DNA of 64,000 nt from SIG622 sp045604705 (GCA_045604705.1 JAZUOO010000043.1:13970-77969), one strand, 5' to 3'; shown: positions 8,225 to 17,980, numbered from the stretch's first letter. Notes: generated from the letters alone by a model not told the origin. Program-made: numbers and translations.

Positions 8225-10342
8225 TCAGTTCCTTTCGCCTACAATCATTTTATACATGGAATACAGTTCCTTATTTTTTGAAAGACCGGGGAGAATGTAC
8301 TTCACGAAAAGCTTCTTTACGACTTTCACCAATAAGAGATTCAAAATGTATGCTGCAACAGAACAAACAACACCGATGATTACTCCGTTCACAACTCTGC
8401 CGTATATAACATCCACCGTTGTGAATACGTGGCAGAAGCTGTTGGCAATGGAAGCAGCAGTTATAGCCGAGCCACAGAAAAGAACAGCCTGAAGTATCTT
8501 GATCTTTGTATTCTTATAGTAGTAAATGAAAAGTGTAATGCAAGGATAGCCGACAAGAAATTCCTTTGTTCTTGGCCGAGCGCGGAAAATATCTGTTATA
8601 AAATTACGCATGGCAGATTCAACGGAGCTTATTGAATTCACATTCCCACTTCTGCGAATATAAATGTAAACAATGCTGTATCCAACAAACAAAACCGCAA
8701 GGAGTGCAATGATGTAGATAATTTTAATATCCGACAATCTGTAATTTACAATGGTGTTAAGAATCTTCTTGCAATCAATCTTAAAGAAAAGGATTATATA
8801 AAGAACCAAAGCATATACAAGGGGTAGGAACAGTGAAAGCTTGATTCCTCTGAAAATATCGTTGTTTACATAATAATCTATACCTGAAAGAAGTGAGGAC
8901 TGAACGATACCGAGAAGGCTCATAAGACCTACAAGAACTACAGTGGAAAGTATAATAAGAGGTATCGTGGTGAACTTTTTATCGTACTTCTTTACAAACC
9001 AAAGCATGACCGAAAGTGCAAAGCAAGGTGAAAGCACAGCCCATGCCGTTGGGAATGCCCAGTGAAGACTCTCGGGGATAATGAAGCTTCCTGCAAACCC
9101 GACAGCCGCAAGAAATAGAGTGATCGGGAAAAGGAATTTAATCTTTTTGTCTGTAATGATACAGAGTATAAGGTACAGCATAAGTACCATTATTGCCGTG
9201 GAAACTGCATTGGGAATACCAAGATCAATATTATAATTAAGATCAGGTGTATTACCGTTAACGGTGTAACCAAGCTCTTTGATCTTTTTAATATATTCAC
9301 CGACGGCCTTCAGTGTAAGCTCTGTACATTCTTCGTATGACTTATATGACAAATGTATCTGCGAAACCGTAATAAACCTGATATTTCTGTCAATCGTGGA
9401 ATTCAGGTATTGATGGTAACGGAATTTATAGTGAGTGTCCTCATCCTGTGAAGCATCATAGGTTTCATAGGAACGCATTACTTTGTTATTGTTGTTATTA
9501 AAAATATGCTCATAACCAAAGGGAGTTTCATTGGAAAGCTGGTTTGCATTTTCCGTAACAACAAGAGTAAGATTGTATTTTTCTATGAGCTTGGAAATTT
9601 TGGTATAGTGCTCTTTTGCATCTGCTTCCTTTTCCGGAGCGAATGTTGCAGGACGAATGCTGATATGCTTGATGTTGTACTTTTGGACCATGCTTTCAAT
9701 ATTATCTATATAATCAGTTTCCTGTGTATCGGAAAAACGCATTACAAGACAAATATCAAAACCTGCATCGGAAAATTCTTTGATCTTCTGTTCATTATAA
9801 CCGAGCTGAACATCGTTTGTGGGTTTTGTTCCATCAAATATGCAGAAGATGGTAGTTTCAATGCCCGTTGTTGAGTTTATGTTGACGACTTTACGGTACT
9901 CTTTTTCAAACGTATATCTTTGCGGAAGAGTTTTTTCAAGGAAGTCTGCTGTTTGCTTGTCCTTTGTAATAAGAAGCTGTGAGTCGTATATAATCTCCGG
10001 AACTTCTTTTGCAATCTGGTTTGCCATTTCAATGCTTTCATCATCATATTTGTGACGCAGAGTATTGAATTTTATATTTGTAACGTCACCACGGGCAACC
10101 ATGGAATTAATGTTTTCTTCAGACACAGAAATGGTAGTAACTCCGAGTTTTTTAAAATCCTCGATGGCATTATCAAGCTTTTCGCCTCTGAGTCTGTTTG
10201 CAATGTCATTGTAATAAAGGGAAACAACGACATTGGTATTCTTTTCCTCAACACTTATTCTCTTTGTGAAGTGGGGAATAAGGCATAAAATCAATACTAT
10301 TATCAATATCGCTGACAGGATTTTTGTAAGATTTTTCTTCAT
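8225..10342 (-). CDS. DUF5693 membrane protein
   Basis: 705 aa. One N-terminal membrane anchor (KILSAILIIVLILCLIPHF) is followed by an extracellular domain of roughly residues 30-370 rich in alternating strands and helices, then a C-terminal block of about nine membrane spans (around LMLYLILCIITD to NLLLVKVVKKLF). This matches the DUF5693 family, which in Clostridia is regularly found beside csaB. A role in export or modification of a cell-wall polymer is an inference from that neighbourhood. The start is ATG at 10342 preceded by GAAAGGAAA. It is separated from csaB by 4 bases and from murJ by 29. Confidence 0.8.
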   Translation of the reverse strand: MKKNLTKILSAILIIVLILCLIPHFTKRISVEEKNTNVVVSLYYNDIANRLRGEKLDNAIEDFKKLGVTTISVSEENINSMVARGDVTNIKFNTLRHKYDDESIEMANQIAKEVPEIIYDSQLLITKDKQTADFLEKTLPQRYTFEKEYRKVVNINSTTGIETTIFCIFDGTKPTNDVQLGYNEQKIKEFSDAGFDICLVMRFSDTQETDYIDNIESMVQKYNIKHISIRPATFAPEKEADAKEHYTKISKLIEKYNLTLVVTENANQLSNETPFGYEHIFNNNNNKVMRSYETYDASQDEDTHYKFRYHQYLNSTIDRNIRFITVSQIHLSYKSYEECTELTLKAVGEYIKKIKELGYTVNGNTPDLNYNIDLGIPNAVSTAIMVLMLYLILCIITDKKIKFLFPITLFLAAVGFAGSFIIPESLHWAFPTAWAVLSPCFALSVMLWFVKKYDKKFTTIPLIILSTVVLVGLMSLLGIVQSSLLSGIDYYVNNDIFRGIKLSLFLPLVYALVLYIILFFKIDCKKILNTIVNYRLSDIKIIYIIALLAVLFVGYSIVYIYIRRSGNVNSISSVESAMRNFITDIFRARPRTKEFLVGYPCITLFIYYYKNTKIKILQAVLFCGSAITAASIANSFCHVFTTVDVIYGRVVNGVIIGVVCSVAAYILNLLLVKVVKKLFVKYILPGLSKNKELYSMYKMIVGERN

Positions 10343-10371
10343 TTTCCTAAATTTCCTTTCAAGTAAATACT

Positions 10372-11901
10372 TTAGTTAGTATCAATTGCTTTATTTTGTT
10401 CTTTTTTGGGATTTCTGATAAGTTGTTTATGAAGTCCGAGAGCAATTACGGCGGCAATATATACTATACCGCAAATCAAAATTGGAATCATAAAGGCTGG
10501 GGATGTGGAACTTACCAAATCGGGCATAAAGAACTTCAATACAAAGTAAACAGCAACCGCTGCTGCACCGGAGATGAAAATTTTGATTATATTCTTTATT
10601 ACTTCCTTTGACAGATAGTTACCGATAATCTTTTTCAGCATTACAAATGCAGCAATTGCGTAGATTGTTAGAAGAATTGTTGTAATAAGCGAAGCAGTGA
10701 ATGTACCGTTGATCGAGTCGCTTACAAAAACTACATTTAAAGTTAGCTTTGCACCGACAACCAAAACAGTTCCGATTATAGTAAACAAATATTTTGAAGC
10801 AAGGTACATTACCTTATTTATAAGTTCCTGTGCAAGATAACCCAGAATACCGAAACTGTAAATAACAAAAGCAGCAGCGGTAGCAATTGTTGAGGAATGC
10901 GTAAATTCTCCGCGTTCATAAACAAGACCTATGATTTGCTCTCCGAAAAGGGTAACTACAAGCAGGAACGGAACAAAAACCGCAAACATTACAGTAAAAA
11001 TATATCCGATAAGATTCCGAACATAATCCACATTACCTTCTTCGTAATTTTTTGAGATTGCAGGGAAAACCACCGAGGACATCGCCACAACGAATACACT
11101 TGAAATTGTAACAAATAAATTGGAAGCGTAGTTAAGAGTGGAAGTCATTCCCGGATCACCGGAAACAGAGGCTTTATCTATCATGAAGCACAGTTGGAAC
11201 ATCATATTGGAGATGAATATCCACCATATGCTCATATTGATATTCTGCTTTTTCTTTGTAAGGTGGCCTGTACCGCTGTAAATAAGACAATAGCCTTTTT
11301 TGTGGAAGTCGGGAAGCTGAATAACAATGTGAAGAAACCAACCGAAGGTTGTAGCGATACCTATCTGTGTTATAGTAACCCCCGGAATAAACAGTGAAGC
11401 GATTATTATAATGTTGTAGGGTAAACTGACAATTGAGGGAATAAAGAATACTCTGCTGTTTTGAAGTACGCCGGAAATAATGTAAGCAACGGTTACAAAA
11501 ACAAGAGAAGGAAGCATAATATAAGTCAGCCTTACGGCAGTTTCAAAGTCAGCCCCCTGAACCTCCGGTAGCAGCAGCCTTGTGAATGGGCGAGCCAGAA
11601 TATAAAGTAGCGCACTCACGCCTATAAGACACAAAACTGTTTTTCCGATAAATGAAGAAACATATGCCTTTTTACGTTCCGGCAAAGAGTTTTCTTCTTT
11701 ATTCAGGTTCATTATGACCTGTGTCTGCAAAGCAATCCCGATACCGGTGAAAATCAAAGTTACAACACTGAAAATCTGGAAATATATATCGGAGGTAACA
11801 TTTGTTCCATATTGATGAGCAAAGAATATATCGCGTGAAAAACCGATAATCTTAGCAACAACAATACCGAGTACGACCGTTATATAAGTTTTACTGTTCA
11901 T
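10372..11901 (-). CDS. murJ: MurJ/MviN lipid flippase
   Basis: 509-aa polytopic protein of the MOP superfamily with about 14 membrane spans. It shows the MurJ N-terminal pattern (GIVVAKIIGFSRDIFFAHQYG, TSDIYFQIFSV), the central NYASNLFVTISSVFVVAMSSVVFPAIS and the C-terminal GYLAQELINKVMYLASK. It flips lipid II or a related polyprenyl-linked precursor across the membrane. The start chosen is ATG 11901 behind GGAAAGGA; an ATG 54 bases upstream has no such site. First gene of the operon with DUF5693 and csaB, suggesting that this copy may serve secondary-polymer export; a second murJ elsewhere is possible. Confidence 0.88.
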   Translation of the reverse strand: MNSKTYITVVLGIVVAKIIGFSRDIFFAHQYGTNVTSDIYFQIFSVVTLIFTGIGIALQTQVIMNLNKEENSLPERKKAYVSSFIGKTVLCLIGVSALLYILARPFTRLLLPEVQGADFETAVRLTYIMLPSLVFVTVAYIISGVLQNSRVFFIPSIVSLPYNIIIIASLFIPGVTITQIGIATTFGWFLHIVIQLPDFHKKGYCLIYSGTGHLTKKKQNINMSIWWIFISNMMFQLCFMIDKASVSGDPGMTSTLNYASNLFVTISSVFVVAMSSVVFPAISKNYEEGNVDYVRNLIGYIFTVMFAVFVPFLLVVTLFGEQIIGLVYERGEFTHSSTIATAAAFVIYSFGILGYLAQELINKVMYLASKYLFTIIGTVLVVGAKLTLNVVFVSDSINGTFTASLITTILLTIYAIAAFVMLKKIIGNYLSKEVIKNIIKIFISGAAAVAVYFVLKFFMPDLVSSTSPAFMIPILICGIVYIAAVIALGLHKQLIRNPKKEQNKAIDTN

Positions 11902-11975
11902 TAAACCTATCCTTTCCAACGCCAAAGTGCGGCAATATAAATTATTTTCTTGCATTAAATATGTCTATCTGGATT

Positions 11976-12004
11976 ATTATACTACACATTCATGAGTATT
12001 TCAA
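11976..12004 (-). promoter_or_regulatory. Promoter of murJ-DUF5693-csaB
   Basis: On the minus strand TTGAAA (12004-11999), a 17-base spacer and TATAAT (11981-11976), about 75 bases before the murJ ATG. Confidence 0.75.
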
Positions 12005-12202
12005 GTCTTTAAAATACATTTTTTATTAAAAACATATATTTTTATAATGGCCTCATGAATGTCTGAAATAGCAAGACAAGACCGGTCATTAAAAACATGA
12101 TTATGTAAGTTTTCTTGCGTTTTTGCAAGTTTACTTTTGATGATAAAAGTCAAAAATAAGTTAAAAAATAAAGGAATCAAGCTATTGCTCAATCCCTCAA
12201 AA

Positions 12203-12289
12203 TGGTGCCGGTGGTGGGACTCGAACCCACACGATGTCGCCACCAACGGATTTTGAGTCCGTCACGTCTACCAATTCCATCACACCGGC
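12203..12289 (-). tRNA. tRNA-Leu (CAA)
   Basis: 87-nt class II tRNA. The acceptor strands GCCGGTG/CACCGGC pair perfectly, with A as discriminator and an encoded CCA. The anticodon arm ACGGA-CTCAAAA-TCCGT gives anticodon CAA, reading TTG. A long variable arm (TTGGTGGCGACATCGT) and the GGGTTCGAGTCCC T-arm are present. It sits alone between the murJ operon promoter and the AraC gene. Confidence 0.95.
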
Positions 12290-12398
12290 AAAAATTAATG
12301 TTGTTACTTACTTTCACAACATTGGTATTGTACCATATATTTTTCTTTTAATCAAGTGGTATCATTTGGTGTTTTAAAAAAATTAACATTTACAAAAG

Positions 12399-12526
12399 AT
12401 GGTTTTTGGTGAAAACTAAAATTCAGTACCGGTGAGAATCCGTGATTTTATAAGAATATCCATGTTCTTAAAAATTTTCCGTAGACCTGATTTCAGGCTG
12501 CGGATTAATTACATATCTGTTTTTTT
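12399..12526 (+). ncRNA. Possible structured leader RNA, class unassigned
   Basis: Within the 413-bp gap before the AraC gene, TGGTGAAAACTAAAATTC is followed by CCGGTGAGAATCCG, an arrangement reminiscent of the GGTG...GGTGAGAATCC core of cobalamin-type riboswitches. However, the B12 box (GCCACTG) is missing. Two hairpins follow, AAGAA/TTCTT at 12452-12469 and CCGTAGACCTG/CAGGCTGCGG at 12479-12503, then TTTTTTT at 12520-12526. Downstream, 12527-12700 holds a TTTGCA-ATA-TGCAAA palindrome near 12553 and no gene. Confidence 0.25.
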
Positions 12527-12702
12527 ATAATGGTGACAATTTTGCTGATTTGCAATATGCAAAACGGCAGGCAGTTCATTGCTTGCGAATATCGCATTTT
12601 ATTGGGCTTCCAACTTATTTGTAATTAACAAAATATACTTGAATATATAATACATTTGTGGCAAAATAAAATCAAAATAATATTTAAAAAAGGGGAGGTA
12701 AC

Positions 12703-13566
12703 TTGATAAAAAAACTTGACTATTATTATTATTTGAGCGATGAGAAGATTGCAATTCAGTGTGCGGTTGGTGACGCAGACGGTATGCACGGACATGATTT
12801 TCTTGAACTTGCATACATAAAAAGCGGAAACGCCCGTCACTATTTTGAAAACTCCAGGGCAGACGTAAAAGAGGGAGATTATTTTATTATTGATTACGGT
12901 GTCAATCACTCCTATCATTCACTTGATGAAAAGGAAAAAGTAACGGTAATAAATTGTCTTTTTAAGCCGGGCTTTATAGATAAGACCATTGCCGCCAGCT
13001 GTGACAGCTTCAATACTCTTCTCGGAAGCTACATGATAAGAGCCTCGGGAAACGCAAACAACGCCAAGATGGCAAATATCATTTTTCATGACGATACGGG
13101 AGAGATTGGTACACTTCTTTCAAAGATGGACGAAGAATACCGCAATAAAAACCCAGGTTATCTTGAAATTCTAAGATGCTCTCTCATTGAAATAATAATC
13201 CTAACAATGCGAAAAATGGACACCGAAAGAAACTTTGAGCTTGGAGATTCTACCTGTGAGCAGATAAAACATTATGTCAATGAAAACTATATGAAAAACA
13301 TTAGTCTGTCCGATATAAGCCGAAAGTTGAATTTCAGTCTCCCGTACCTCTCAAGACTTTTCAGCTGTAAGGCAGGAATCTGCTTCTCTGACTATCTCCA
13401 AAATGTCAGAATAGAGCAAAGTCTTAAAATTCTCGCGAACACCAACGCAAAGCTTTTTGAGGTAGCACAGCTTGTCGGATACAGCGACATAAAGTTCTTT
13501 ACCAAGATATTCAAAAAGAAAATGAATATGACCCCGGGAAAGTACAGAAAGCTCATGCATGAATGA
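12703..13566 (+). CDS. AraC-family transcription regulator
   Basis: 287 aa. An N-terminal cupin-like sensor domain (GMHGHDFLELAYIKSGNARHYF, GDYFIIDYGVNHSY) is followed by two C-terminal HTH motifs (ISLSDISRKLNFSLPYLSRLF and LFEVAQLVGYSDIKFFTKIF), ending NMTPGKYRK. The start is TTG at 12703 behind GGGGAGGTAAC, which is clearly the ribosome site. It binds DNA as an activator or repressor, probably in response to a small molecule held by the cupin. It lies 105 bp upstream of an ABC exporter on the same strand, which is its most likely target. The ligand cannot be read from the sequence. Confidence 0.9.
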   Translation: MIKKLDYYYYLSDEKIAIQCAVGDADGMHGHDFLELAYIKSGNARHYFENSRADVKEGDYFIIDYGVNHSYHSLDEKEKVTVINCLFKPGFIDKTIAASCDSFNTLLGSYMIRASGNANNAKMANIIFHDDTGEIGTLLSKMDEEYRNKNPGYLEILRCSLIEIIILTMRKMDTERNFELGDSTCEQIKHYVNENYMKNISLSDISRKLNFSLPYLSRLFSCKAGICFSDYLQNVRIEQSLKILANTNAKLFEVAQLVGYSDIKFFTKIFKKKMNMTPGKYRKLMHE

Positions 13567-13671
13567 TTTACAGTATGAAAAATAAATTATTCGTTAGAAA
13601 AAGAGATTGTAAAAAGCATTACCGAATATGGTAATATAATTGCAGATAAGATTCTGCGGAAAGGATGTAAT

Positions 13672-15588
13672 ATGCCGCCTCCACATGAAAAAACGGGAAA
13701 TAATAAAATACTGAAGCCAAAATCAATTAAGGAGGTCCCGGGCTATCTTGTAAAGCTACTCGGAGATTTCTTCGGACACTTATTTTACATAATCAAGCTG
13801 GTATGGGAAACAAGTCCGTGGATTCTCATAGTTATGATGCTTTTTGCACTTTTAAACGGCGTAATACCTGCTGCCAACTCGATTGTAGGAGCAAGCGTCC
13901 TCAATACCCTTGCAGGGGTAATAACGGGGGAAACGACAACATTTCAACCGGTAATTTATCTGCTTGTGATACAATTTACGCTTATTTTCCTCGGTGGTAT
14001 CATAGGGCACATTGAGGGAATTGTTGTAAATATTGCAGGAGAGCTTGTTTCAAACCATATAAAGACTAAAATAATGGTAAAAGCTAAGGACATAGATATT
14101 TCGGATTTCGACAGACCGTCCTTTTACGAAAAACTTGAAAATGCGAGCAGGGAAGCAGGTTCAAGACCGATTAGCATTCTTCGGTCAGCCTTTGAGCTTA
14201 TAAGCAGTGTGATCAGTATCGCAATCTTTATTGTGGTGCTTTCGGCAATACACCCACTGGCTTCAATTGTCGTCTTTGCTCTTGCCATCCCGAGTGGTAT
14301 AATCAGCTTCATCTACAGAAGACGTAACTTTAGATATATCCGCGGACACTCCAAGGAAAGACGTCAACTTAACTATTATTCGGGGATCATGACTGACAAA
14401 AATATAGTTAAGGAAGTAAAGATCTTCGGACTTTCCGGAATGTTCATTGACAGATACAAAAAAGTATTCAAGGGATATTTCAGGGGACTAAAAAAGCTTT
14501 TTGTCAGCGAGGGAGCATGGAATGTGAGTGTTTCGCTTCTTTCGGCTGCGGTAAACTGCGTGCTGTTCCTGTACATTGCATACGGTGTATTTAAGGGTAA
14601 TTTCCTTATAGGTGATTATTCCCTTTATACCGGTGCACTTAATTCCGTAGCAAACGGAGCAACAAGACTTATAAGAATAGTCGTTGTGATATACGAGGGA
14701 ACACTCTTTATAGACAACCTTATAGACTTTATGAAACATAAGCGCAGCATTGAGCCGACCGAAAACAAGGGTGTTGACGTTGAAAAGGGGATACCTCACA
14801 CAATAGAATTTGTCAATGTAAGCTTCGCATATCCCGACTCCGACAAAAAGGTTCTTGACAATATAAATATAAAAATCTGTGGCGGAGAATCTGTAGTGCT
14901 TGTAGGACTTAACGGGGCAGGAAAAACCACACTTATTAAGCTTATAACAAGACTTTATGACCCAACAGAGGGAACAATTCTCTTAGACGGCAAGGACATC
15001 CGTGAATATAACGTTGAGCAGTTGTACTCGCTTTTTGGAATAATTTTCCAGGATTTTGGTAAATACGCTTTGTCAACCTCAGAAAACATAACAATCGGTG
15101 ACATTGACAAAGAGTACAGCAAAGACGATGTAGTGAATGCTGCCCAAATGAGCAGTGCAGACGGATTTATTGATAATCTCCCCGACGGCTATGATACGCC
15201 CCTTACAAGAGTATTCGAGGAAAACGGAACCGAGCTTTCCATAGGTCAGTGGCAGAAGCTTTCCGTTGCAAGAGCCTTTTATGGCAAAAACGACATTCTT
15301 ATACTTGATGAGCCTACGGCATCTCTTGACGCTATTGCCGAGCAGGAGATATACTCAAAGTTCGATGAACTGCGTAAAGGAAAGACCGCAATATTTGTTT
15401 CTCACAGGCTTTCCAGTGCCGCAACAGCAGACAAGATAATAGTCATTGACGCGGGACGTGTCTCGGAAGTGGGAAATCACAAAAAGCTCATGCAGAAAAA
15501 AGGCACATATTACGAACTGTTTTCGACTCAGGCAAAACGCTATATTGAGTCCGAGGAAGATATAAAAGAAAGTAAAGATAACAGATAA
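13672..15588 (+). CDS. ABC exporter (membrane and ATPase fused)
   Basis: 638 aa. An N-terminal transmembrane domain with six spans covers about residues 40-340. The nucleotide-binding domain has Walker A GLNGAGKTT, Q-loop region GIIFQDFGKYALS, signature LSIGQWQK, Walker B ILILDEPTASLD and the H-loop FVSHR. It forms a homo- or heterodimeric exporter; half-transporters of this type move peptides, lipids or drugs, and no peptidase C39 domain is present. The start is ATG 13672 with GAAAGGA upstream. It follows the AraC regulator. Substrate unknown; the signature is LSIGQ rather than LSGGQ. Confidence 0.9.
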   Translation: MPPPHEKTGNNKILKPKSIKEVPGYLVKLLGDFFGHLFYIIKLVWETSPWILIVMMLFALLNGVIPAANSIVGASVLNTLAGVITGETTTFQPVIYLLVIQFTLIFLGGIIGHIEGIVVNIAGELVSNHIKTKIMVKAKDIDISDFDRPSFYEKLENASREAGSRPISILRSAFELISSVISIAIFIVVLSAIHPLASIVVFALAIPSGIISFIYRRRNFRYIRGHSKERRQLNYYSGIMTDKNIVKEVKIFGLSGMFIDRYKKVFKGYFRGLKKLFVSEGAWNVSVSLLSAAVNCVLFLYIAYGVFKGNFLIGDYSLYTGALNSVANGATRLIRIVVVIYEGTLFIDNLIDFMKHKRSIEPTENKGVDVEKGIPHTIEFVNVSFAYPDSDKKVLDNINIKICGGESVVLVGLNGAGKTTLIKLITRLYDPTEGTILLDGKDIREYNVEQLYSLFGIIFQDFGKYALSTSENITIGDIDKEYSKDDVVNAAQMSSADGFIDNLPDGYDTPLTRVFEENGTELSIGQWQKLSVARAFYGKNDILILDEPTASLDAIAEQEIYSKFDELRKGKTAIFVSHRLSSAATADKIIVIDAGRVSEVGNHKKLMQKKGTYYELFSTQAKRYIESEEDIKESKDNR

Positions 15589-15650
15589 AAACAACGAAAC
15601 TCAGACCTTTTGCAATAACCCTCATAAGTACCTTCACTCGTTGTTTTGTT
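15587..15650 (+). terminator. Long-loop terminator after ABC exporter
   Basis: AAAACAACGA (15587-15596) pairs with TCGTTGTTTT (15638-15647) across a loop of about 40 bases, starting at the stop codon of the exporter. Confidence 0.5.
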
Positions 15651-15700
15651 TGGTATATAGATAAAATTCAACTCATTCAAATATCATTTCATAAAACCTC

Positions 15701-15729
15701 TTGCAAAATGGGGAAATATAGTGTATAAT
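15701..15729 (+). promoter_or_regulatory. Promoter of galM
   Basis: TTGCAA, a 17-base spacer and TATAAT, 56 bases before the ATG. Confidence 0.7.
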
Positions 15730-15784
15730 AATACCAACACCGAAGGAATCGGAGTCAATTCAAACATCTGAAAGGAAAAGTATT

Positions 15785-16834
15785 ATGCTCAAAATCACCA
15801 AAACTCTTTTTGACAAGCTACCTGACGGCAAGCCCGTATATGCTTATACCATGGCAACAGACTATGTGACAGCAAAAATTCTCACCTACGGCGGTATTAT
15901 TCAGAGTCTTATAGTTGACGGCAAGGACGTTGTATGTGGCTATGATGATATAAACAGCTATCTCTGCAGCAGCGGTTACCACGGTGCACTTATAGGAAGA
16001 TATGCAAACAGAATTGCAGGTGGCAAGTTCACTCTCGATGGAATCGAATATATCCTTGCAAAGAACGAGCAGGACAGAACCCACCTCCACGGTGGAATCG
16101 TTGGTTTTGACAAGAAAATCTGGAAAGTTGCGCAAGCCAAGGCGGACGAAAAGAAAGTAACTCTCGCTCTTGAGCTTTTTAGTCCGGATATGGAAGAAGG
16201 CTACCCCGGAAATCTCAATGTCACAGTAACATACAACCTGTCCGGCAAAGATTTTTCCATAAGATACGAAGCTGTAAGTGACAAGAATACCGTTCTCAAT
16301 CTTACAAACCACGCATACTTCAACATGAACGGCTACGACAGTAAGGACAGCGTTGAAACTCAGACTCTCGGTATTTTCGCTGATACATTTACGGAAATTG
16401 ACAGCACTCTTATTCCTACGGGTGATGTTTCCGTTGAGGGAACAGCCTTTGACTTTAGAACTCCCAAGCTCATCGGAAAGGACATCGCCAACGATGAGCC
16501 TCAGATAAATGTTGCTTCCGGCTATGATCACAATTTCAATTTCTCCGGTGAAGATTATATTACTTATATGGGTAAAAAGCTCCGTTATGGTGCAGTTATG
16601 TCAGGCGATACTCTCACAATGCACCTTTATACAAATAAACCTGCAGTTCAGTTCTATGTAGGTCAAGGTATAACGGTTGACGATTATCCTTTCAAGAATA
16701 ATGTGCCCAAGTCCCGCTGCAGAGGTATGTGCCTTGAAACTCAGTTCAAGCCGGATAGCCCCAATCATGGTGGAGCGCAGCTAGCTGCAGGAGAAAAGTA
16801 CGATTACACAACACTTTTCAGATTTGAATATTAA
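15785..16834 (+). CDS. galM: Aldose 1-epimerase (mutarotase)
   Basis: 349 aa, the usual length. Family motifs in order: NRIAGGKFTLDG, RTHLHGG with the sugar-binding His, LTNHAYFNM with the catalytic His, SGYDHNF, and CLETQFKPDSPNH with the catalytic Glu. It interconverts alpha and beta anomers of galactose or glucose in the cytoplasm. The start is ATG 15785 behind GAAAGGA, with a clear promoter and a terminator after the stop, so it is a single-gene unit. No galactose operon is nearby, consistent with a general mutarotase. Confidence 0.95.
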   Translation: MLKITKTLFDKLPDGKPVYAYTMATDYVTAKILTYGGIIQSLIVDGKDVVCGYDDINSYLCSSGYHGALIGRYANRIAGGKFTLDGIEYILAKNEQDRTHLHGGIVGFDKKIWKVAQAKADEKKVTLALELFSPDMEEGYPGNLNVTVTYNLSGKDFSIRYEAVSDKNTVLNLTNHAYFNMNGYDSKDSVETQTLGIFADTFTEIDSTLIPTGDVSVEGTAFDFRTPKLIGKDIANDEPQINVASGYDHNFNFSGEDYITYMGKKLRYGAVMSGDTLTMHLYTNKPAVQFYVGQGITVDDYPFKNNVPKSRCRGMCLETQFKPDSPNHGGAQLAAGEKYDYTTLFRFEY

Positions 16835-16852
16835 TGTAATATAATAAATTAT

Positions 16853-16890
16853 GCACGTCATTCCGATTATCTTGGTTTGACGTGCTTTTC
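16853..16890. terminator. Terminator between galM and convergent ATPase gene
   Basis: GCACGTCA (16853-16860) pairs with TGACGTGC (16878-16885), followed by TTTTC on the plus strand. It can serve both converging genes. Confidence 0.7.
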
Positions 16891-16891
16891 T

Positions 16892-17980
16892 TTAAAAAAT
16901 TTGCTTTATAAGATTTTCCGTCATCTCGTTAACAATAGAAAAATCTGTAATATCATAATAGTATTTTTCAATTTCATCATGTATATTTGCTGCAATTGAA
17001 AGCTGTTTCGTGGCACCGTTCATAAGAATTTTCTCGGCTTTATCTGCGTATTTATAAAATACTTTATTACGTTTGAATTTCTCTGAGTCGCAAAATCTTG
17101 CTGTGTTTATAATTTTATAAGGTATTTGCTTTTTATCAAGTGCAAGACAAAAATCATCGTCATACATCGTAAAGGATATTTTACTGTCCGGTATCCAAAT
17201 TCCTTTATACTGTCCCGGATAAAGCGGATCAAGTGCTACTGTAATGTCAACTCCTCTGCTGAGCAGATTATCGGTAAGACAGTCGAAGAATATCGGTGCA
17301 ATATCTGCATAATCACGGATAAAATAACGAGTTGTGGCAAGTCGTTCAAAAGTATCAAGATGAATATTTCCGTATCCGCTGATACAGTCTGTAAATACCT
17401 CTGTAATACTTGATTTTGATTTTGTAAACTTCAACTTTGAGCAGATCCTCTCAACCGCCCGTGACAGCTTATCTTCAAGAATGTATGAGGAAAGACAGTT
17501 CATCTTAACCTCTCTTGCACTCATGCATGAAGAGAGATAGGCATAAGCCCTTTTATATGCGGCACTTTTTTTTGCTGTAAGTTCACGTATACCTGAATTT
17601 ATACCCTTTGCTTTTTCAAGATTCCAGGCATTCCCGAGATTAACTATATTCTCACACACCCCCGGATATTTCGGATCAGCCGTGTGAGGTGCAGTACCGT
17701 CAAGCACGCCTGTTGAAAGTTCGGGAATTATAACACCGTCAAATGAGGTCGGACTTGAAGAACAGTAATAATTCTCCACATCACACCCCATGTTTTGTGC
17801 ATATTCGGATATTTTGCGTATCGCAGTGCTTTTACCACATCCCGGACCACCCTTCAGAATATATATGTTTTTTAATTTTTCCGGCGAAAAAATACTGCCA
17901 AAAAGTGAGTGGAATCCTTTATATGTGTTTGCTGCTCCGTAGAACTCTTTTACCGTAGAATCGAGTGGGGTTTGTTTCAT
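16892..17980 (-). CDS. P-loop ATPase, PRK06851-like
   Basis: 362 aa. IYILKGGPGCGKSTAIRKI is a clear Walker A near residue 45. Later come YYCSSSPTSFDGVIIPEL, VLDGTAPHTADPKYPG and IVNLGNAWN, which as I remember it are typical of the uncharacterised PRK06851 family of bacterial ATP-binding proteins. No helicase or kinase domain is recognisable. The start is the ATG at 17980 because GGAGG lies five bases before it; an ATG 24 bases upstream has no site. The gene is alone between galM and an esterase on its own strand. Function unknown. Confidence 0.78.
   Translation of the reverse strand: MKQTPLDSTVKEFYGAANTYKGFHSLFGSIFSPEKLKNIYILKGGPGCGKSTAIRKISEYAQNMGCDVENYYCSSSPTSFDGVIIPELSTGVLDGTAPHTADPKYPGVCENIVNLGNAWNLEKAKGINSGIRELTAKKSAAYKRAYAYLSSCMSAREVKMNCLSSYILEDKLSRAVERICSKLKFTKSKSSITEVFTDCISGYGNIHLDTFERLATTRYFIRDYADIAPIFFDCLTDNLLSRGVDITVALDPLYPGQYKGIWIPDSKISFTMYDDDFCLALDKKQIPYKIINTARFCDSEKFKRNKVFYKYADKAEKILMNGATKQLSIAANIHDEIEKYYYDITDFSIVNEMTENLIKQIF

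Noticed and set aside
12001..12246. 81-codon minus-strand frame
   Set aside because: It overlaps the tRNA-Leu gene and the murJ promoter; a shadow of the tRNA.
12399..12526. Firm call as a cobalamin, FMN or TPP riboswitch
   Set aside because: The B12 box, the FMN GGGGCAGGGTG core and the TPP CTGAGA/ACCC blocks are all missing, so only an unassigned leader is reported.
12553..12567. TTTGCA-ATA-TGCAAA palindrome as AraC operator
   Set aside because: Isolated, short and AT-rich, with a related core near 41773 in an unrelated place; not enough to call a binding site.
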